Positions 25,103 to 31,537 of a stretch of 64,000 nucleotides of DNA are shown here, in pieces. Position numbers and translations under genes: made by a program. Origin of the DNA: Pyrinomonadaceae bacterium (GTDB taxonomy: Bacteria; Acidobacteriota; Blastocatellia; Pyrinomonadales; Pyrinomonadaceae); assembly GCA_026129865.1 (NCBI GenBank), contig JAHCHG010000002.1:62001-126000 (forward strand). The letters run 5' to 3'. The notes below the pieces were generated by a model that was not told the DNA's origin, made no database searches, and worked only from the letters and a program-made list of their open reading frames with translations. How positions within the stretch are numbered: the first letter of the stretch is position 1; every line of letters begins with the position of its first letter.

Positions 25103-25370
25103 CCCGTTTTTCCTCCAAAATCTTTACCGCCGTCTGCTGACGCCTTATTTCCGTTGCGATCGCCGCCGCTTTCTGGAGCGAAACCTCAGCCTCGGCTTTC
25201 GCCTCTTTTATCCCTTTTTCCAGAGCGCGGTTCTCCAGATAAAATCTGCCGCTGTTGATCCAGCCGAGCGTCAGAAATCCGAAGATCGTCGCTACGATCA
25301 GTCCGATCGCCCAGCGCTGTCGCCGCGTCGCCGTTTCCCACAAAATTTTTATCTGCTCGCGCGTCGTCAT
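24948..25370 (-). CDS. Coiled-coil single-span membrane protein (i-spanin-like)
   Basis: 140 residues: a short cytoplasmic N-terminus, one membrane span (WAIGLIVATIFGFLTLGWI, about 20-38), then a long coiled coil (about 45-105). A basic tail ends in ELAGLGYPCGR. This matches inner-membrane spanin topology. The 3' end is shared in another frame with the next gene. It starts four bases inside the preceding holin-like gene. Spanins fuse the inner and outer membranes in the last step of lysis of a diderm host. The assignment is from topology, not from sequence similarity. Confidence 0.5.
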   Translation of the reverse strand: MTTREQIKILWETATRRQRWAIGLIVATIFGFLTLGWINSGRFYLENRALEKGIKEAKAEAEVSLQKAAAIATEIRRQQTAVKILEEKRDEKRMDLKKADDEASAAAGAVRRARREPRRDSPSADELCRELAGLGYPCGR

Positions 25371-25675
25371 TTTTTTTCCGATATTCGATCCAGCTTGTCG
25401 TTTATCTGCTTCAGCTGCTGTTCGATATGCGTAAACCGGCGTTCGTTCGACGCCTCCACCTGTGTGCTGATCCGCAGATTAAAATGGATGTCGGCATTCA
25501 GCTGGTGCTTATCGAAAGCGCTGCGCAGTTCGTGAAGCTCCGTTTCCAGCCGCCCGATCGCGCCGGCATTTGCCGCCACCTTGCTCTCGATCCTGATCTG
25601 CCAGGCGACATATCCGACCAGCGCAGCCGCCACCGTAAACAAAAACGCCGGATGCAGGTAAGGTGCTAATTCCAT
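25367..25675 (-). CDS. Holin-like small membrane protein
   Basis: 102 residues with one N-terminal span (PAFLFTVAAALVGYVAWQI, about 9-27) and a long amphipathic coiled-coil tail (HELRSAFDKHQLNADIHFNLRISTQVEASNERRFTHIEQQLKQINDKLDRI). Tail and span resemble the small 'hemolysin XhlA-like/holin' proteins found next to endolysins. It begins right after the endolysin stop. With a single clear span it could also be a pinholin or a coiled-coil partner of the next gene. Confidence 0.45.
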   Translation of the reverse strand: MELAPYLHPAFLFTVAAALVGYVAWQIRIESKVAANAGAIGRLETELHELRSAFDKHQLNADIHFNLRISTQVEASNERRFTHIEQQLKQINDKLDRISEKK

Positions 25676-26749
25676 TTATCGATAGATGATTTCGTACCCG
25701 AGCGTTTCAAGCGCAGGGAGATTTGATTTGTCGACCAGGACGACCTGATTCCCGTCGGTCGAATTTGCCTGGATCAGATTATTAGTCAATTCCAATTCGC
25801 GTTTTTGATCGTTTCGCCAATCGAGATATTTGTAGATCAGATAAACGACCGAGCCCGCCAATACGATCAGCCCGAGAATGGTCCAAAAACGCGAACTGAA
25901 CCCGAATGCCGACGCCTGCTGCGCCTGATCTATACACGCCTGAACTCCGCCGTTTCCGGCGACCAATGCGCCGACCTCCGTCTTGACCTCTTTGATAAAT
26001 CCGGTTCCCTCCGGCTTTTCGATCGCCACGCGCTGCGGCAGCGGCGCATTTTCCGAGGTCGAGACCGAAACACTGCCGTCGCGAACCTCGACCTTTGTTT
26101 CCGTTTTCGGCGGCTCAGCATTTTCATCGCGTCCGATTCCATTTTCAGCGGTAGAATCTTTGGAAGTTTCTGCAGCCGCCGCCGAATTTTTTAAAATTGC
26201 TTCAAATTTCTTTGCGTGTCCGGCGATCTCGTCGGCTTTGTCCAGCCCGTTTATGATCCGCCGCGCATTGCGGTAATCGGTTTTGGAATCGTTGATATAG
26301 TCGCCAAGCGCTTTGCCGGTGAACCATCCCCCGAACATGCCGGCGGTCATGATCGCAAAGGCATGTTCCGGCTCCAGTGCGAGATCCGGATTTTTATCGA
26401 GGTCGATGCCGAGATCTTTGCCCGCTTTTCGATAGTTACGCTGCCAGGTCAGCTGAACATAGCCGCGTCCGTAATATCCGCTCAGCCAGTAGCGGTCCTG
26501 ATTCGCACGCGCTTTCGTTCCTGCACGAGAGCGGTATTCGCGAATCGGCTTAAACGTCCAGGCGGTTTCATGCGCGATCGTCGCCAGCGCATAGGCGATA
26601 TGCCGGATGTCCGTCCAGCCGCGCGACCGTTCGAATTTTTCAATCAGGAAATTGAGACCGTCTACCTGCGATTGATCGAGTCCGCCGCCGCGAACCTGGC
26701 TGTGATAGGCGCGAACTCCTTTGAAAAATTTTGCTCGGTCGACTTTCAT
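25676..26749 (-). CDS. Endolysin, GH19 chitinase/lysozyme family, with C-terminal membrane anchor
   Basis: 357 residues. The first about 185 form a GH19-like muramidase domain. HIAYALATIAHETAWTFKPIREYRS carries the two likely catalytic acids (E61 and E71), and GYYGRGYVQLTW is the family's substrate-cleft block. A Thr/Glu/Ser-rich linker follows (about 190-240). A membrane span lies at about 286-308 (FWTILGLIVLAGSVVYLIYKY) and an about 50-residue tail ends in LETLGYEIIYR. GH19 enzymes cut the peptidoglycan (or chitin) beta-1,4 bond. The C-terminal anchor is unusual; release or membrane depolarisation may control it. It leads the late operon, with lysis genes before head genes. Confidence 0.85.
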   Translation of the reverse strand: MKVDRAKFFKGVRAYHSQVRGGGLDQSQVDGLNFLIEKFERSRGWTDIRHIAYALATIAHETAWTFKPIREYRSRAGTKARANQDRYWLSGYYGRGYVQLTWQRNYRKAGKDLGIDLDKNPDLALEPEHAFAIMTAGMFGGWFTGKALGDYINDSKTDYRNARRIINGLDKADEIAGHAKKFEAILKNSAAAAETSKDSTAENGIGRDENAEPPKTETKVEVRDGSVSVSTSENAPLPQRVAIEKPEGTGFIKEVKTEVGALVAGNGGVQACIDQAQQASAFGFSSRFWTILGLIVLAGSVVYLIYKYLDWRNDQKRELELTNNLIQANSTDGNQVVLVDKSNLPALETLGYEIIYR

Positions 26750-26759
26750 CTCGTTTATC

Positions 26760-26786
26760 GGGACCGACCGATCTCTCGACCGGTCC
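26760..26786. other. Hairpin upstream of the endolysin gene
   Basis: GGGACCG (26760-26766) pairs with CGGTCCC (26780-26786) around a loop that can pair further. It stands 11 bases before the endolysin ATG (minus strand), so it could attenuate transcription or shape ribosome access. No T run follows it on either strand. Confidence 0.35.
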
Positions 26787-26841
26787 CTTCTCAGGTCGCG
26801 GGCTGTATTTCATCCCGCCTTTTGGTGAATTCAACCCATCA

Positions 26842-26874
26842 GCGAAAATCAGCGTAAATCCGCGGGCAAACTTT
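26842..26874 (-). repeat. Family D intergenic repeat copy
   Basis: A copy of the 'TTTGCCCGCGGATTTACGC' type element, inverted here, lies against the 3' end of the 64-residue gene. Other copies are at 27083-27145, 38584-38620, 39088-39110, 41953-41965, 44862-44885 and 45101-45125. Family D is present both inside the prophage and in the host part. Confidence 0.6.
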
Positions 26875-27068
26875 TAATCTTCCAAAAGTTCGACCTGCTT
26901 AGAGTTCAGGGTTACAAATGCGTGAACATTTGACGGTCCGTTGTCTGCCTCATAGCCAATTTTCAATTGAACATTGCAATATTCGTCACCCGAATAGCAT
27001 TCGCCGATTACGGCTTCGACCTTAACTCTGTCGCCGGTCTTTAACGGCTTTCCATTTTTATCGTGCAT
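26874..27068 (-). CDS. Small hypothetical phage protein
   Basis: 64 residues with AGGAGG eight bases before the start. The fold looks like a small beta-barrel (GDRVKVEAVIGECYSGDEYCNVQLKIGYEAD). The opening 'MHDxNGKPLKxGDxVxV' is common in tiny phage and mobile-element proteins. Function unknown. It is separated from the lysis operon by a family D repeat and a hairpin, and from the Gam-like gene by more repeats, so it may be an independent insert. Confidence 0.6.
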   Translation of the reverse strand: MHDKNGKPLKTGDRVKVEAVIGECYSGDEYCNVQLKIGYEADNGPSNVHAFVTLNSKQVELLED

Positions 27069-27082
27069 TTTTTCCTCCTAAA

Positions 27083-27232
27083 AATTCCGCGTAAATCCGC
27101 GGGCAAAACCTTCCGCGCCTTTCCGCGTATTTCGCGGGCAAATTGTTTTCCGATCGCGGCGTTCGCACACTTACTGCGTGCGTGTTTCTGCAATGCGGAT
27201 CCGATGCGGAAGCCCGCACGCAGTAAGGGCGC
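27083..27232 (-). repeat. Composite of family D and family B repeats, inverted
   Basis: Two family D units (27083-27145) are followed by the complement of the GCGATCGGAAAACA block and by family B hairpins (27165-27191 and 27212-27231, containing ACTGCGTGCG and its complement). The same composite in the other orientation stands at 38206-38268 and 39035-39097. It fills the gap between the 64-residue gene and the Gam-like gene. Confidence 0.7.
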
Positions 27233-27248
27233 CTTCTCCCTTGGGCTG

Positions 27249-27731
27249 TTAGTTCAGCCGCAAGGTCGTCGTATAGCTCTCGCGTTTATCCGAGATCTCG
27301 TCGACCGCGTTTTTACCCAGCAGCTTTTCCGCACCGGCGATCTTGACCGAAACCGTCGCCCAAAATTCAGCCGTTTTCACTTTGACCAGGTCAAAATATC
27401 GACCGACGTCGATCACCCGCGCGCCTTCTTTTTTCTCGACCGCCGCCGTCGCTTTGTCCGACGAAACCATCACCGGCACCGGATTGCCCGCCTCGTCGCG
27501 GTTTGCCTCGACCATCGCTTTGATCTCGGCTTCCAGCTCTGCCGCCCGCTCGCGCAGCGGCGCCGCTTTTTTATCGAAATTTTCCAGGATCGGTTTGATC
27601 TCTTCGTTATGCGCCTCGACGATCGGCGCCAGCTTTTTATTCTTCGCGTCGTCCGCCGCGGAGATCCGTTTCTGCACCGCCGCCCATTCTTCCAGTTTTT
27701 GCTTTACCGCCGTTTTGTTTACACGTGCCAT
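27249..27731 (-). CDS. Mu Gam-like host-nuclease inhibitor
   Basis: I chose the ATG at 27731 (160 residues); the longer frame to 27857 begins with a GTG and adds poorly coding sequence. Residues 5-90 form a long antiparallel coiled coil (VKQKLEEWAAVQKRISAADDAKNKKLAPIVEAHNEEIKPI...AAELEAEIKAMVEANRDEAGN). Short beta strands follow (GARVIDVGRYFDLVKVKTAEFWATVSVKI). This is the plan of Mu Gam, which binds DNA ends and blocks RecBCD-type and Ku-like attack. In Mu, gam lies in the early operon with A and B. Here it is on the late strand next to the switch. Similarity is by architecture. Confidence 0.5.
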   Translation of the reverse strand: MARVNKTAVKQKLEEWAAVQKRISAADDAKNKKLAPIVEAHNEEIKPILENFDKKAAPLRERAAELEAEIKAMVEANRDEAGNPVPVMVSSDKATAAVEKKEGARVIDVGRYFDLVKVKTAEFWATVSVKIAGAEKLLGKNAVDEISDKRESYTTTLRLN

Positions 27732-27873
27732 CTTTTTGTTGACGCTCCCGCGAAAAATCGCTAAATTAACCTCGGAGATCAGGTTCTCCGATACGCAGAT
27801 TAATCGACCGGCACCCGGCGCCGCGACCCCGATTTTTTCCAAATTCACGATTTCCACTATTTTAACGATTTTT

Positions 27874-28173
27874 ATGGATCACGTACTCCGAATGAATTAC
27901 GGTCAGGCATTGTTCGATTTCGTTCCCAGGACGAAACTCACCCTCGCCGCCGTCGAACAGCGGATCAGAAAATTTCGAATAATCGAACCCTGCCCGTCGC
28001 GTCCGACGCTGATCGCCATGTGTCTCGACGGCACGTTCGAATCCGTCGGCAAGGACGGCGGCGGATTTCCTGCGCCGACCCGGTTCGGCTGGCTGATCTA
28101 TGAAGAAAGCTTTTTAAATTGGGCTCGCCAATTGGATGGACTCGCGCCTGTGGATCTGCGCAAAGCGGCGTGA
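27874..28173 (+). CDS. Small hypothetical protein, possible DNA-binding
   Basis: 99 residues on the plus strand between minus-strand genes. A second possible start lies at 27892. The sequence has YGQALFDFVPRTKLTLAAVEQRIRKFRIIEPCPSRPTLIAMCLDGTFES and TRFGWLIYEESFLNWARQL. The latter resembles the recognition part of MerR/excisionase-like proteins (xxxGWxVxxxSLxxWxRxL). A 13 bp bidirectional terminator follows 20 bases after the stop, which supports a real transcript. It could be an excisionase-like or helper DNA-binding protein. No ribosome site is evident. Confidence 0.5.
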   Translation: MDHVLRMNYGQALFDFVPRTKLTLAAVEQRIRKFRIIEPCPSRPTLIAMCLDGTFESVGKDGGGFPAPTRFGWLIYEESFLNWARQLDGLAPVDLRKAA

Positions 28174-28193
28174 AATCGTTCTAACTTTTAAGC

Positions 28194-28228
28194 AAAAAAA
28201 GCGTCCTTTGAGCGGGACGCTTTTTTTT
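28194..28228. terminator. Bidirectional terminator
   Basis: GCGTCC (28201-28206) pairs with GGACGC (28215-28220), flanked by A7 and T8 which extend the stem and serve as U tracts in both directions. It separates the convergent plus-strand gene at 27874 from the ImmA-type gene. Confidence 0.9.
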
Positions 28229-28259
28229 CGGCTTGTACCGAATTTATTCTCCGGGAAAA

Positions 28260-28694
28260 CTAAATCCTGAATTCCCGCAATATTTCAAATCTGATCCGCA
28301 GCATTTCCGCCGGGTAATATCCGTCCGAATAGCTCTCGTTCTCATTTTCGATCAGATATTTCGGCAGCAGCGCGACCGCTGCAAAAAAATTCGCCTCTCT
28401 ATCCATTTTCCGCGCCGTTCCCCGGCTGAAACGGTGATTTGCCGTGTGCAAAAAATGGTGACCGAGCTCGTGAAAGGCTATCCAGCGCCGTTCGCCCTCG
28501 CCTAAGTTAGCTCGCAGGATGATCATATTCCGGTTTGAAAACCGCAGATATTCGCCCTTCGCTCGTCTCCCGATCGATTCCACAAAGATCAGCCGCTCGC
28601 GCACGCAGATCGCTTGCAGATCTTTTATCCCGAAGATCTTCTCGTTCCATTCCGGCAGTTTCTTCTTTATCAGCTGTGAGAGAATAAACGACAT
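28260..28694 (-). CDS. ImmA/IrrE-type metallopeptidase
   Basis: 144 residues. The zinc-protease motif HELGH is at 75-79 in FHELGHHFLHT, with E100 in KMDREANFFAAVALLP as the likely third ligand; this is the M78 (ImmA/IrrE) pattern. Family members cleave or inactivate an HTH repressor after DNA damage (ImmA on ImmR of ICEBs1, IrrE on DdrO of Deinococcus). Here it lies two genes downstream of the repressor, in the same direction, so they are probably co-transcribed in the lysogen. The repressor lacks an S24 autoproteolysis domain, so this peptidase is a good candidate for prophage induction. Confidence 0.85.
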   Translation of the reverse strand: MSFILSQLIKKKLPEWNEKIFGIKDLQAICVRERLIFVESIGRRAKGEYLRFSNRNMIILRANLGEGERRWIAFHELGHHFLHTANHRFSRGTARKMDREANFFAAVALLPKYLIENENESYSDGYYPAEMLRIRFEILREFRI

Positions 28695-28700
28695 TTCCGG

Positions 28701-28949
28701 CTATTTTCGCTTCATCTTTTTCGACGCCGTTTCCAGATCGGTACCGAAATCGTCCATCCGGTCAAATACGATTCCCGTCAGCTGCGCCAGATGATCGAAC
28801 CGCCGGGTCAGCAGCGCCTCCGCACGCCTGTGCTGTGCCCGCATTTCGGCAAAACGCTCTTCCCACACGGTTTCACTCTTGATCTGCATCCGGTTCATCT
28901 CGGCTATCTGCTCCGCAATTATTTTTATATTTTCTTCAACGCTTTTCAT
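28701..28949 (-). CDS. Small coiled-coil protein, copy 1
   Basis: 82 residues, starting MKSVEENIKIIAEQIAEMN and continuing as amphipathic helix (WEERFAEMRAQHRRAEALLTRRFDHLAQLTGIVFDRMDDFG). It is a paralogue of the next upstream gene: the first about 20 residues are nearly identical and the second helix (LAQLTGIVFDRMDDFG versus LAELTGIAFKTLDDLG) is conserved. It lies between the peptidase and repressor genes in a lysogenic operon. It might modulate either partner. No known domain. Confidence 0.6.
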   Translation of the reverse strand: MKSVEENIKIIAEQIAEMNRMQIKSETVWEERFAEMRAQHRRAEALLTRRFDHLAQLTGIVFDRMDDFGTDLETASKKMKRK

Positions 28950-28970
28950 ACACCTTACCGCTCTTTGTGC

Positions 28971-29291
28971 TCAGCTCCTCGATCTTCGCTTGACCCGCCG
29001 TCCCGCTTCTTCCATATCGTCGCCCAGATCGTCCAGCGTTTTGAACGCTATTCCCGTCAGCTCTGCCAAATGTGCAAATTTCGCATCCAGATGCCTGCGC
29101 TGTCGCCGCCATTCCTCATCCGATTCCGCCGCCCGCGCGTCCCGTTCGGCAATTCGAGCGTCCCATTCGGCTACGCGCGCCCGCATTTCGGCAAACCGCT
29201 CTTCCCAATCGGTCCGGCTTTTGATGTTCATCCGGTTCATCTCGGCTATCTGCTCCGCAATTATTTCTATATTTTCTTCAACGCTTTTCAT
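28971..29291 (-). CDS. Small coiled-coil protein, copy 2
   Basis: 106 residues, paralogous to the gene at 28701-28949. It has the same N-terminus (MKSVEENIEIIAEQIAEMN) and C-terminal helix, but an extra heptad-rich insert (RVAEWDARIAERDARAAESDEEW) in the middle. The DNA of the two 5' ends (28840-28951 and 29182-29293) is close to 90 percent identical, which means a recent tandem duplication. Strong coiled-coil nature suggests dimerisation. Function unknown; position ties it to the repressor/ImmA switch. Confidence 0.6.
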   Translation of the reverse strand: MKSVEENIEIIAEQIAEMNRMNIKSRTDWEERFAEMRARVAEWDARIAERDARAAESDEEWRRQRRHLDAKFAHLAELTGIAFKTLDDLGDDMEEAGRRVKRRSRS

Positions 29292-29347
29292 ACTTCGTTT
29301 ATATAAATGATCCGGATCGCCCCAAACCGGAAAAGCTTTTTTTCCGA

Positions 29348-29932
29348 TTATTTTTTCTCCGCCCTCTCGTCGTCAAACGTCCGCGCCCGCGGATGCAGCG
29401 GTTTTGCCATTATCCGCCGTTCCTTTTCCAGTTCCCGCAGCAAAAATAATTCCTTTTCGCTCAGCTCCTCGTCCGTTTCCTCCACCCGATATCTGCCCGT
29501 CCCGTCGTCAAAATGCAATCCGCGCAGCTCCTGCAAGTCCCGCTCCGGCTCGCCGCGCTCGTACCGCTTTAATTCGTCCGATTTAATTCGCACGTCCAGC
29601 TCGCTCATTATCAGCTCAAGCCGCTTTTTCAAAAATATCGGATCGTCCGTTTTTTTGATCTCAATTTCCAAATTTTCGAATATATCGTCGTTTTCCGTCT
29701 CGTCCGAGGAAACCGGTTTTTCCGGAAAGGGATCGCCTTCGCCGGTTAGAAGCCAGTGTAAGTTACAATTCGTTACTGCCGAAATGCGCTGAAGCTTCTC
29801 TCCGTCCGGAATCCTCCCCGACACGTAATTCTGGACGGCAGGCGCTGTCACGCCCAATTTATCAGCTATTTCTTGGTTTGTAGCTCCGTCGAAGACACGC
29901 TTCAAGCGGGCGCCAAATTGCGAACGCGGCAT
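29348..29932 (-). CDS. Phage repressor, lambda-type HTH without S24 protease domain
   Basis: 194 residues. Residues 5-65 form an XRE/CI-type HTH (ATNQEIADKLGVTAPAVQNYVSGRIPDGEKLQRISAVTNCNLHWLLTGEG). The remainder is a charged helical domain (DPIFLKKRLELIMSELDVRIK, ...EELSEKELFLLRELEKERRIM). There is no S24 serine/lysine dyad, so RecA-stimulated self-cleavage is not expected; the ImmA-type peptidase downstream may do this job. It is transcribed leftward, divergent from the Cro/Ner-like gene. Repeated TTACTG-type half-sites stand in the shared intergenic region and one inside its own coding part. Confidence 0.85.
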   Translation of the reverse strand: MPRSQFGARLKRVFDGATNQEIADKLGVTAPAVQNYVSGRIPDGEKLQRISAVTNCNLHWLLTGEGDPFPEKPVSSDETENDDIFENLEIEIKKTDDPIFLKKRLELIMSELDVRIKSDELKRYERGEPERDLQELRGLHFDDGTGRYRVEETDEELSEKELFLLRELEKERRIMAKPLHPRARTFDDERAEKK

Positions 29933-29953
29933 TATTTTATCAATAAACTTACA

Positions 29954-30027
29954 ATTCGTTACTTTTTCCTTGACGTCAGTAACAAATCGTCTTATTCTGT
30001 CCTTACTACTCAGGTAGTCAGTAACAG
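29954..30027. promoter_or_regulatory. Operator region between repressor and early genes
   Basis: Half-sites of the form ATTCGTTACT/CAGTAACAAAT occur at 29954-29963 (plus), 29977-29987 (minus) and 30018-30027 (minus). Another perfect ATTCGTTACTG copy lies inside the repressor gene (29769-29778). The two at 29954 and 29977 form an inverted pair. Spacing and placement over the early promoter fit repressor and Cro binding. Confidence 0.65.
29970..29998 (+). promoter_or_regulatory. Early rightward promoter
   Basis: TTGACG (29970-29975) and TATTCT (29993-29998) are separated by 17 bp, a good sigma70-type match. A CAGTAAC half-site (29977-29987) lies in the spacer, so repressor binding would block polymerase. 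Transcription would start about 40 bases before the Cro/Ner-like ATG. Confidence 0.65.
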
Positions 30028-30046
30028 CAACAACAAGGAAACAATT

Positions 30047-30292
30047 ATGACCGAAAACGAGATACGAAAACTTTTAATCGACAAAGGACTTAAACAGAGC
30101 GACATCGCGCGCCGTATGGCGGGCGATTTCGGACTCGCTTACCAATCGGCGCGCGTTTCGGTAAATCACCTGATCACCGGCGCCCGCTGGTTCCCGAAAT
30201 ATGCCGACTGGCTGAAAAAAAATTACGGCATCGTCATCGATAAGCCCGATTGGGCAAAACCCGTCCGCGAGCGTCTGCGCGCGGCGGCGTAA
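30047..30292 (+). CDS. Cro/Ner-like small HTH regulator
   Basis: The ATG at 30047 has AAGGAA upstream; the same frame is open further left but crosses the operators and repressor start. The 81-residue product is one helix-turn-helix domain: IRKLLIDKGLKQSDIARRMAGDFGLAYQSARVSVNHLITGARWFPKYADWLKKNYGI. It is the first gene of the rightward early transcript and divergent from the repressor, the place of cro in lambda and ner in Mu. It probably shuts down repressor synthesis and limits early transcription. It could be read from the promoter at 29970. Confidence 0.75.
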   Translation: MTENEIRKLLIDKGLKQSDIARRMAGDFGLAYQSARVSVNHLITGARWFPKYADWLKKNYGIVIDKPDWAKPVRERLRAAA

Positions 30293-30426
30293 AAAAATAT
30301 TTGCAAAAAAAGCGGCTCAAAAAGAGCGGCGCAATGCCTGCAAATTTACCAGTCAACCGTCCGGAAATCAAGAAATTCCGGCACCTAATGAATCAATGGA
30401 AACCAATATGCTGACACGTCAAAAAA

Positions 30427-30696
30427 TTAAACGAGTTTCAGACCGCTACCACCGGGCGATGGCTCGCCGTCTTCGGCACCGTCTGGCGGAGAATAAAGAT
30501 CGCGAAACGGCAGACCGCGCTGCTCCAGCAGCTCAAGAAAATAATCTATCGTGTGATCAGCCCATAGATCGATTCTCCGGTCCGCCTCCGCATCCGGTAT
30601 CTCCGTAATTTTTGAAACGATAAAAAAGATCGTTTCGATCTTTGCCTCCAGCATCGCTATTTCCTGCCGGAGCTTTACCAAATCAGAATTTTTCAT
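30427..30696 (-). CDS. Possible small coiled-coil protein on the minus strand
   Basis: 89 residues: MKNSDLVKLRQEIAMLEAKIETIFFIVSKI is a convincing heptad helix, followed by an acidic part (RRIDLWADHTIDYFLELLEQRGLPFRDLYSPPDGAEDGEPSP). It reads against all neighbouring early genes and no Shine-Dalgarno precedes its ATG; the upstream bases are the complement of the Rha-like gene's ribosome site. A plus-strand ORF (30396-30608) covers the same DNA but its protein is low-complexity after 35 residues. The minus-strand version is the more protein-like, but either could be silent. Confidence 0.4.
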   Translation of the reverse strand: MKNSDLVKLRQEIAMLEAKIETIFFIVSKITEIPDAEADRRIDLWADHTIDYFLELLEQRGLPFRDLYSPPDGAEDGEPSPGGSGLKLV

Positions 30697-30710
30697 AAGG
30701 AGAAAATTTT

Positions 30711-31286
30711 ATGTCAGTCAACCCGAAATTAACAGTAAAAAATGGAAATGTTTATGCCACGTCGATTGATATCGCCAAATACTTTCAGCGCGGTCATCGA
30801 GAGGTGCTCCGTGCTATACGCAACATTTTGCAGCATCTTTCAGAGGAGTTTTTACGGCTGAATTTTCAGCCGGTTTATGGTGCAAAATTGCACCATAAAC
30901 GAACCGAAATTTATCAATTAACGAAAGATGGATTTGCGATGATCGCGCTCGGTTTCACCGGCGAAAAGGCGATCAAATTTCGCGAAGCGTATATCACCGC
31001 CTTCAACGAAATGGAGGCAAAACTCCGCGCCAGGGAATTTCACACCGCTCAGGACCGCCAGTTAAAACTTTTTCCCGAATTTAACCGTGCGGTCAGCGAA
31101 TCGCGACCGGCTATGCCGCTGCGTTTTGCCTACGAACAGACGGTTCGCCGCGGCATTCCCGCGCCGGTGCCGAAAACCCTGCGCCGGATGGTCGCCGCGG
31201 GCGAGATCGAAGGCTACAAGGCGTCCGGCGTCTGGCTCGTTTACCAGGACTCGTTTGCCGCTTTTTTGAAAAACCGCCGCGTCTGA
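30711..31286 (+). CDS. Rha family phage regulatory protein
   Basis: 191 residues with AAGGAG before the ATG. Residues 1-105 match the Rha domain. Its marks are VKNGNVYATSIDIAKYFQRGHREVLRAIRNIL, FQPVYGAKLHHKRTEIYQLTKDGFAMIALGFTGEKAIKFREAYITAFNEMEAKL. The C-terminal part (about 130-190) is a second HTH-like unit (RRGIPAPVPKTLRRMVAAGEIEGYKASGVWLVYQDSF), like excisionase or antirepressor C-termini. Rha of phi80 interferes with growth when the host lacks IHF. In this early position it is probably a DNA-binding regulator. Confidence 0.85.
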   Translation: MSVNPKLTVKNGNVYATSIDIAKYFQRGHREVLRAIRNILQHLSEEFLRLNFQPVYGAKLHHKRTEIYQLTKDGFAMIALGFTGEKAIKFREAYITAFNEMEAKLRAREFHTAQDRQLKLFPEFNRAVSESRPAMPLRFAYEQTVRRGIPAPVPKTLRRMVAAGEIEGYKASGVWLVYQDSFAAFLKNRRV

Positions 31287-31309
31287 CGCGAAAAAAAGGA
31301 GATCGAATT

Positions 31310-31537
31310 ATGACAACCCGCAGATTTGACGAAGTATTTGAAACCTATCTCAGCTCGACCGACCGGACGCGCCGCGTCTGTCTGGTTTTAATGAGCGCCG
31401 TGCGCGACATCGCCGTATCGGAGATCTCGCTCGACGGCGGCATAGCGATGAAGCATCTCGCCGAACAGGCGCTGATCGATTCGACCGCCATTTTGAACGA
31501 AGGAGGAAATGAAAAATGCCAAAGTACCGCAGCCTGA
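31310..31537 (+). CDS. Small early protein of unknown function
   Basis: 75 residues with AAAGGAG before its ATG. It is helical and has no known motif (RRFDEVFETYLSSTDRTRRVCLVLMSAVRDIAVSEISLDGGIAMKHLAEQALIDSTAIL). The last 22 bases overlap the GemA/gp16-like gene, so the two are translationally linked. Early operons of transposable phages often carry such small proteins before gp16. Confidence 0.6.
   Translation: MTTRRFDEVFETYLSSTDRTRRVCLVLMSAVRDIAVSEISLDGGIAMKHLAEQALIDSTAILNEGGNEKCQSTAA

Noticed and set aside
23829-25535. Plus-strand ORF of 568 codons across terminase and lysis genes
   Set aside because: Opposite-strand shadow: the minus strand holds terminase, small subunit and coiled-coil proteins with ribosome sites, and this frame has no recognisable content.
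30396-30608. Plus-strand 70-codon ORF before the Rha-like gene
   Set aside because: Only the first about 35 residues look protein-like and the rest is the antisense of a heptad-rich minus-strand ORF. Kept as an alternative, not annotated.
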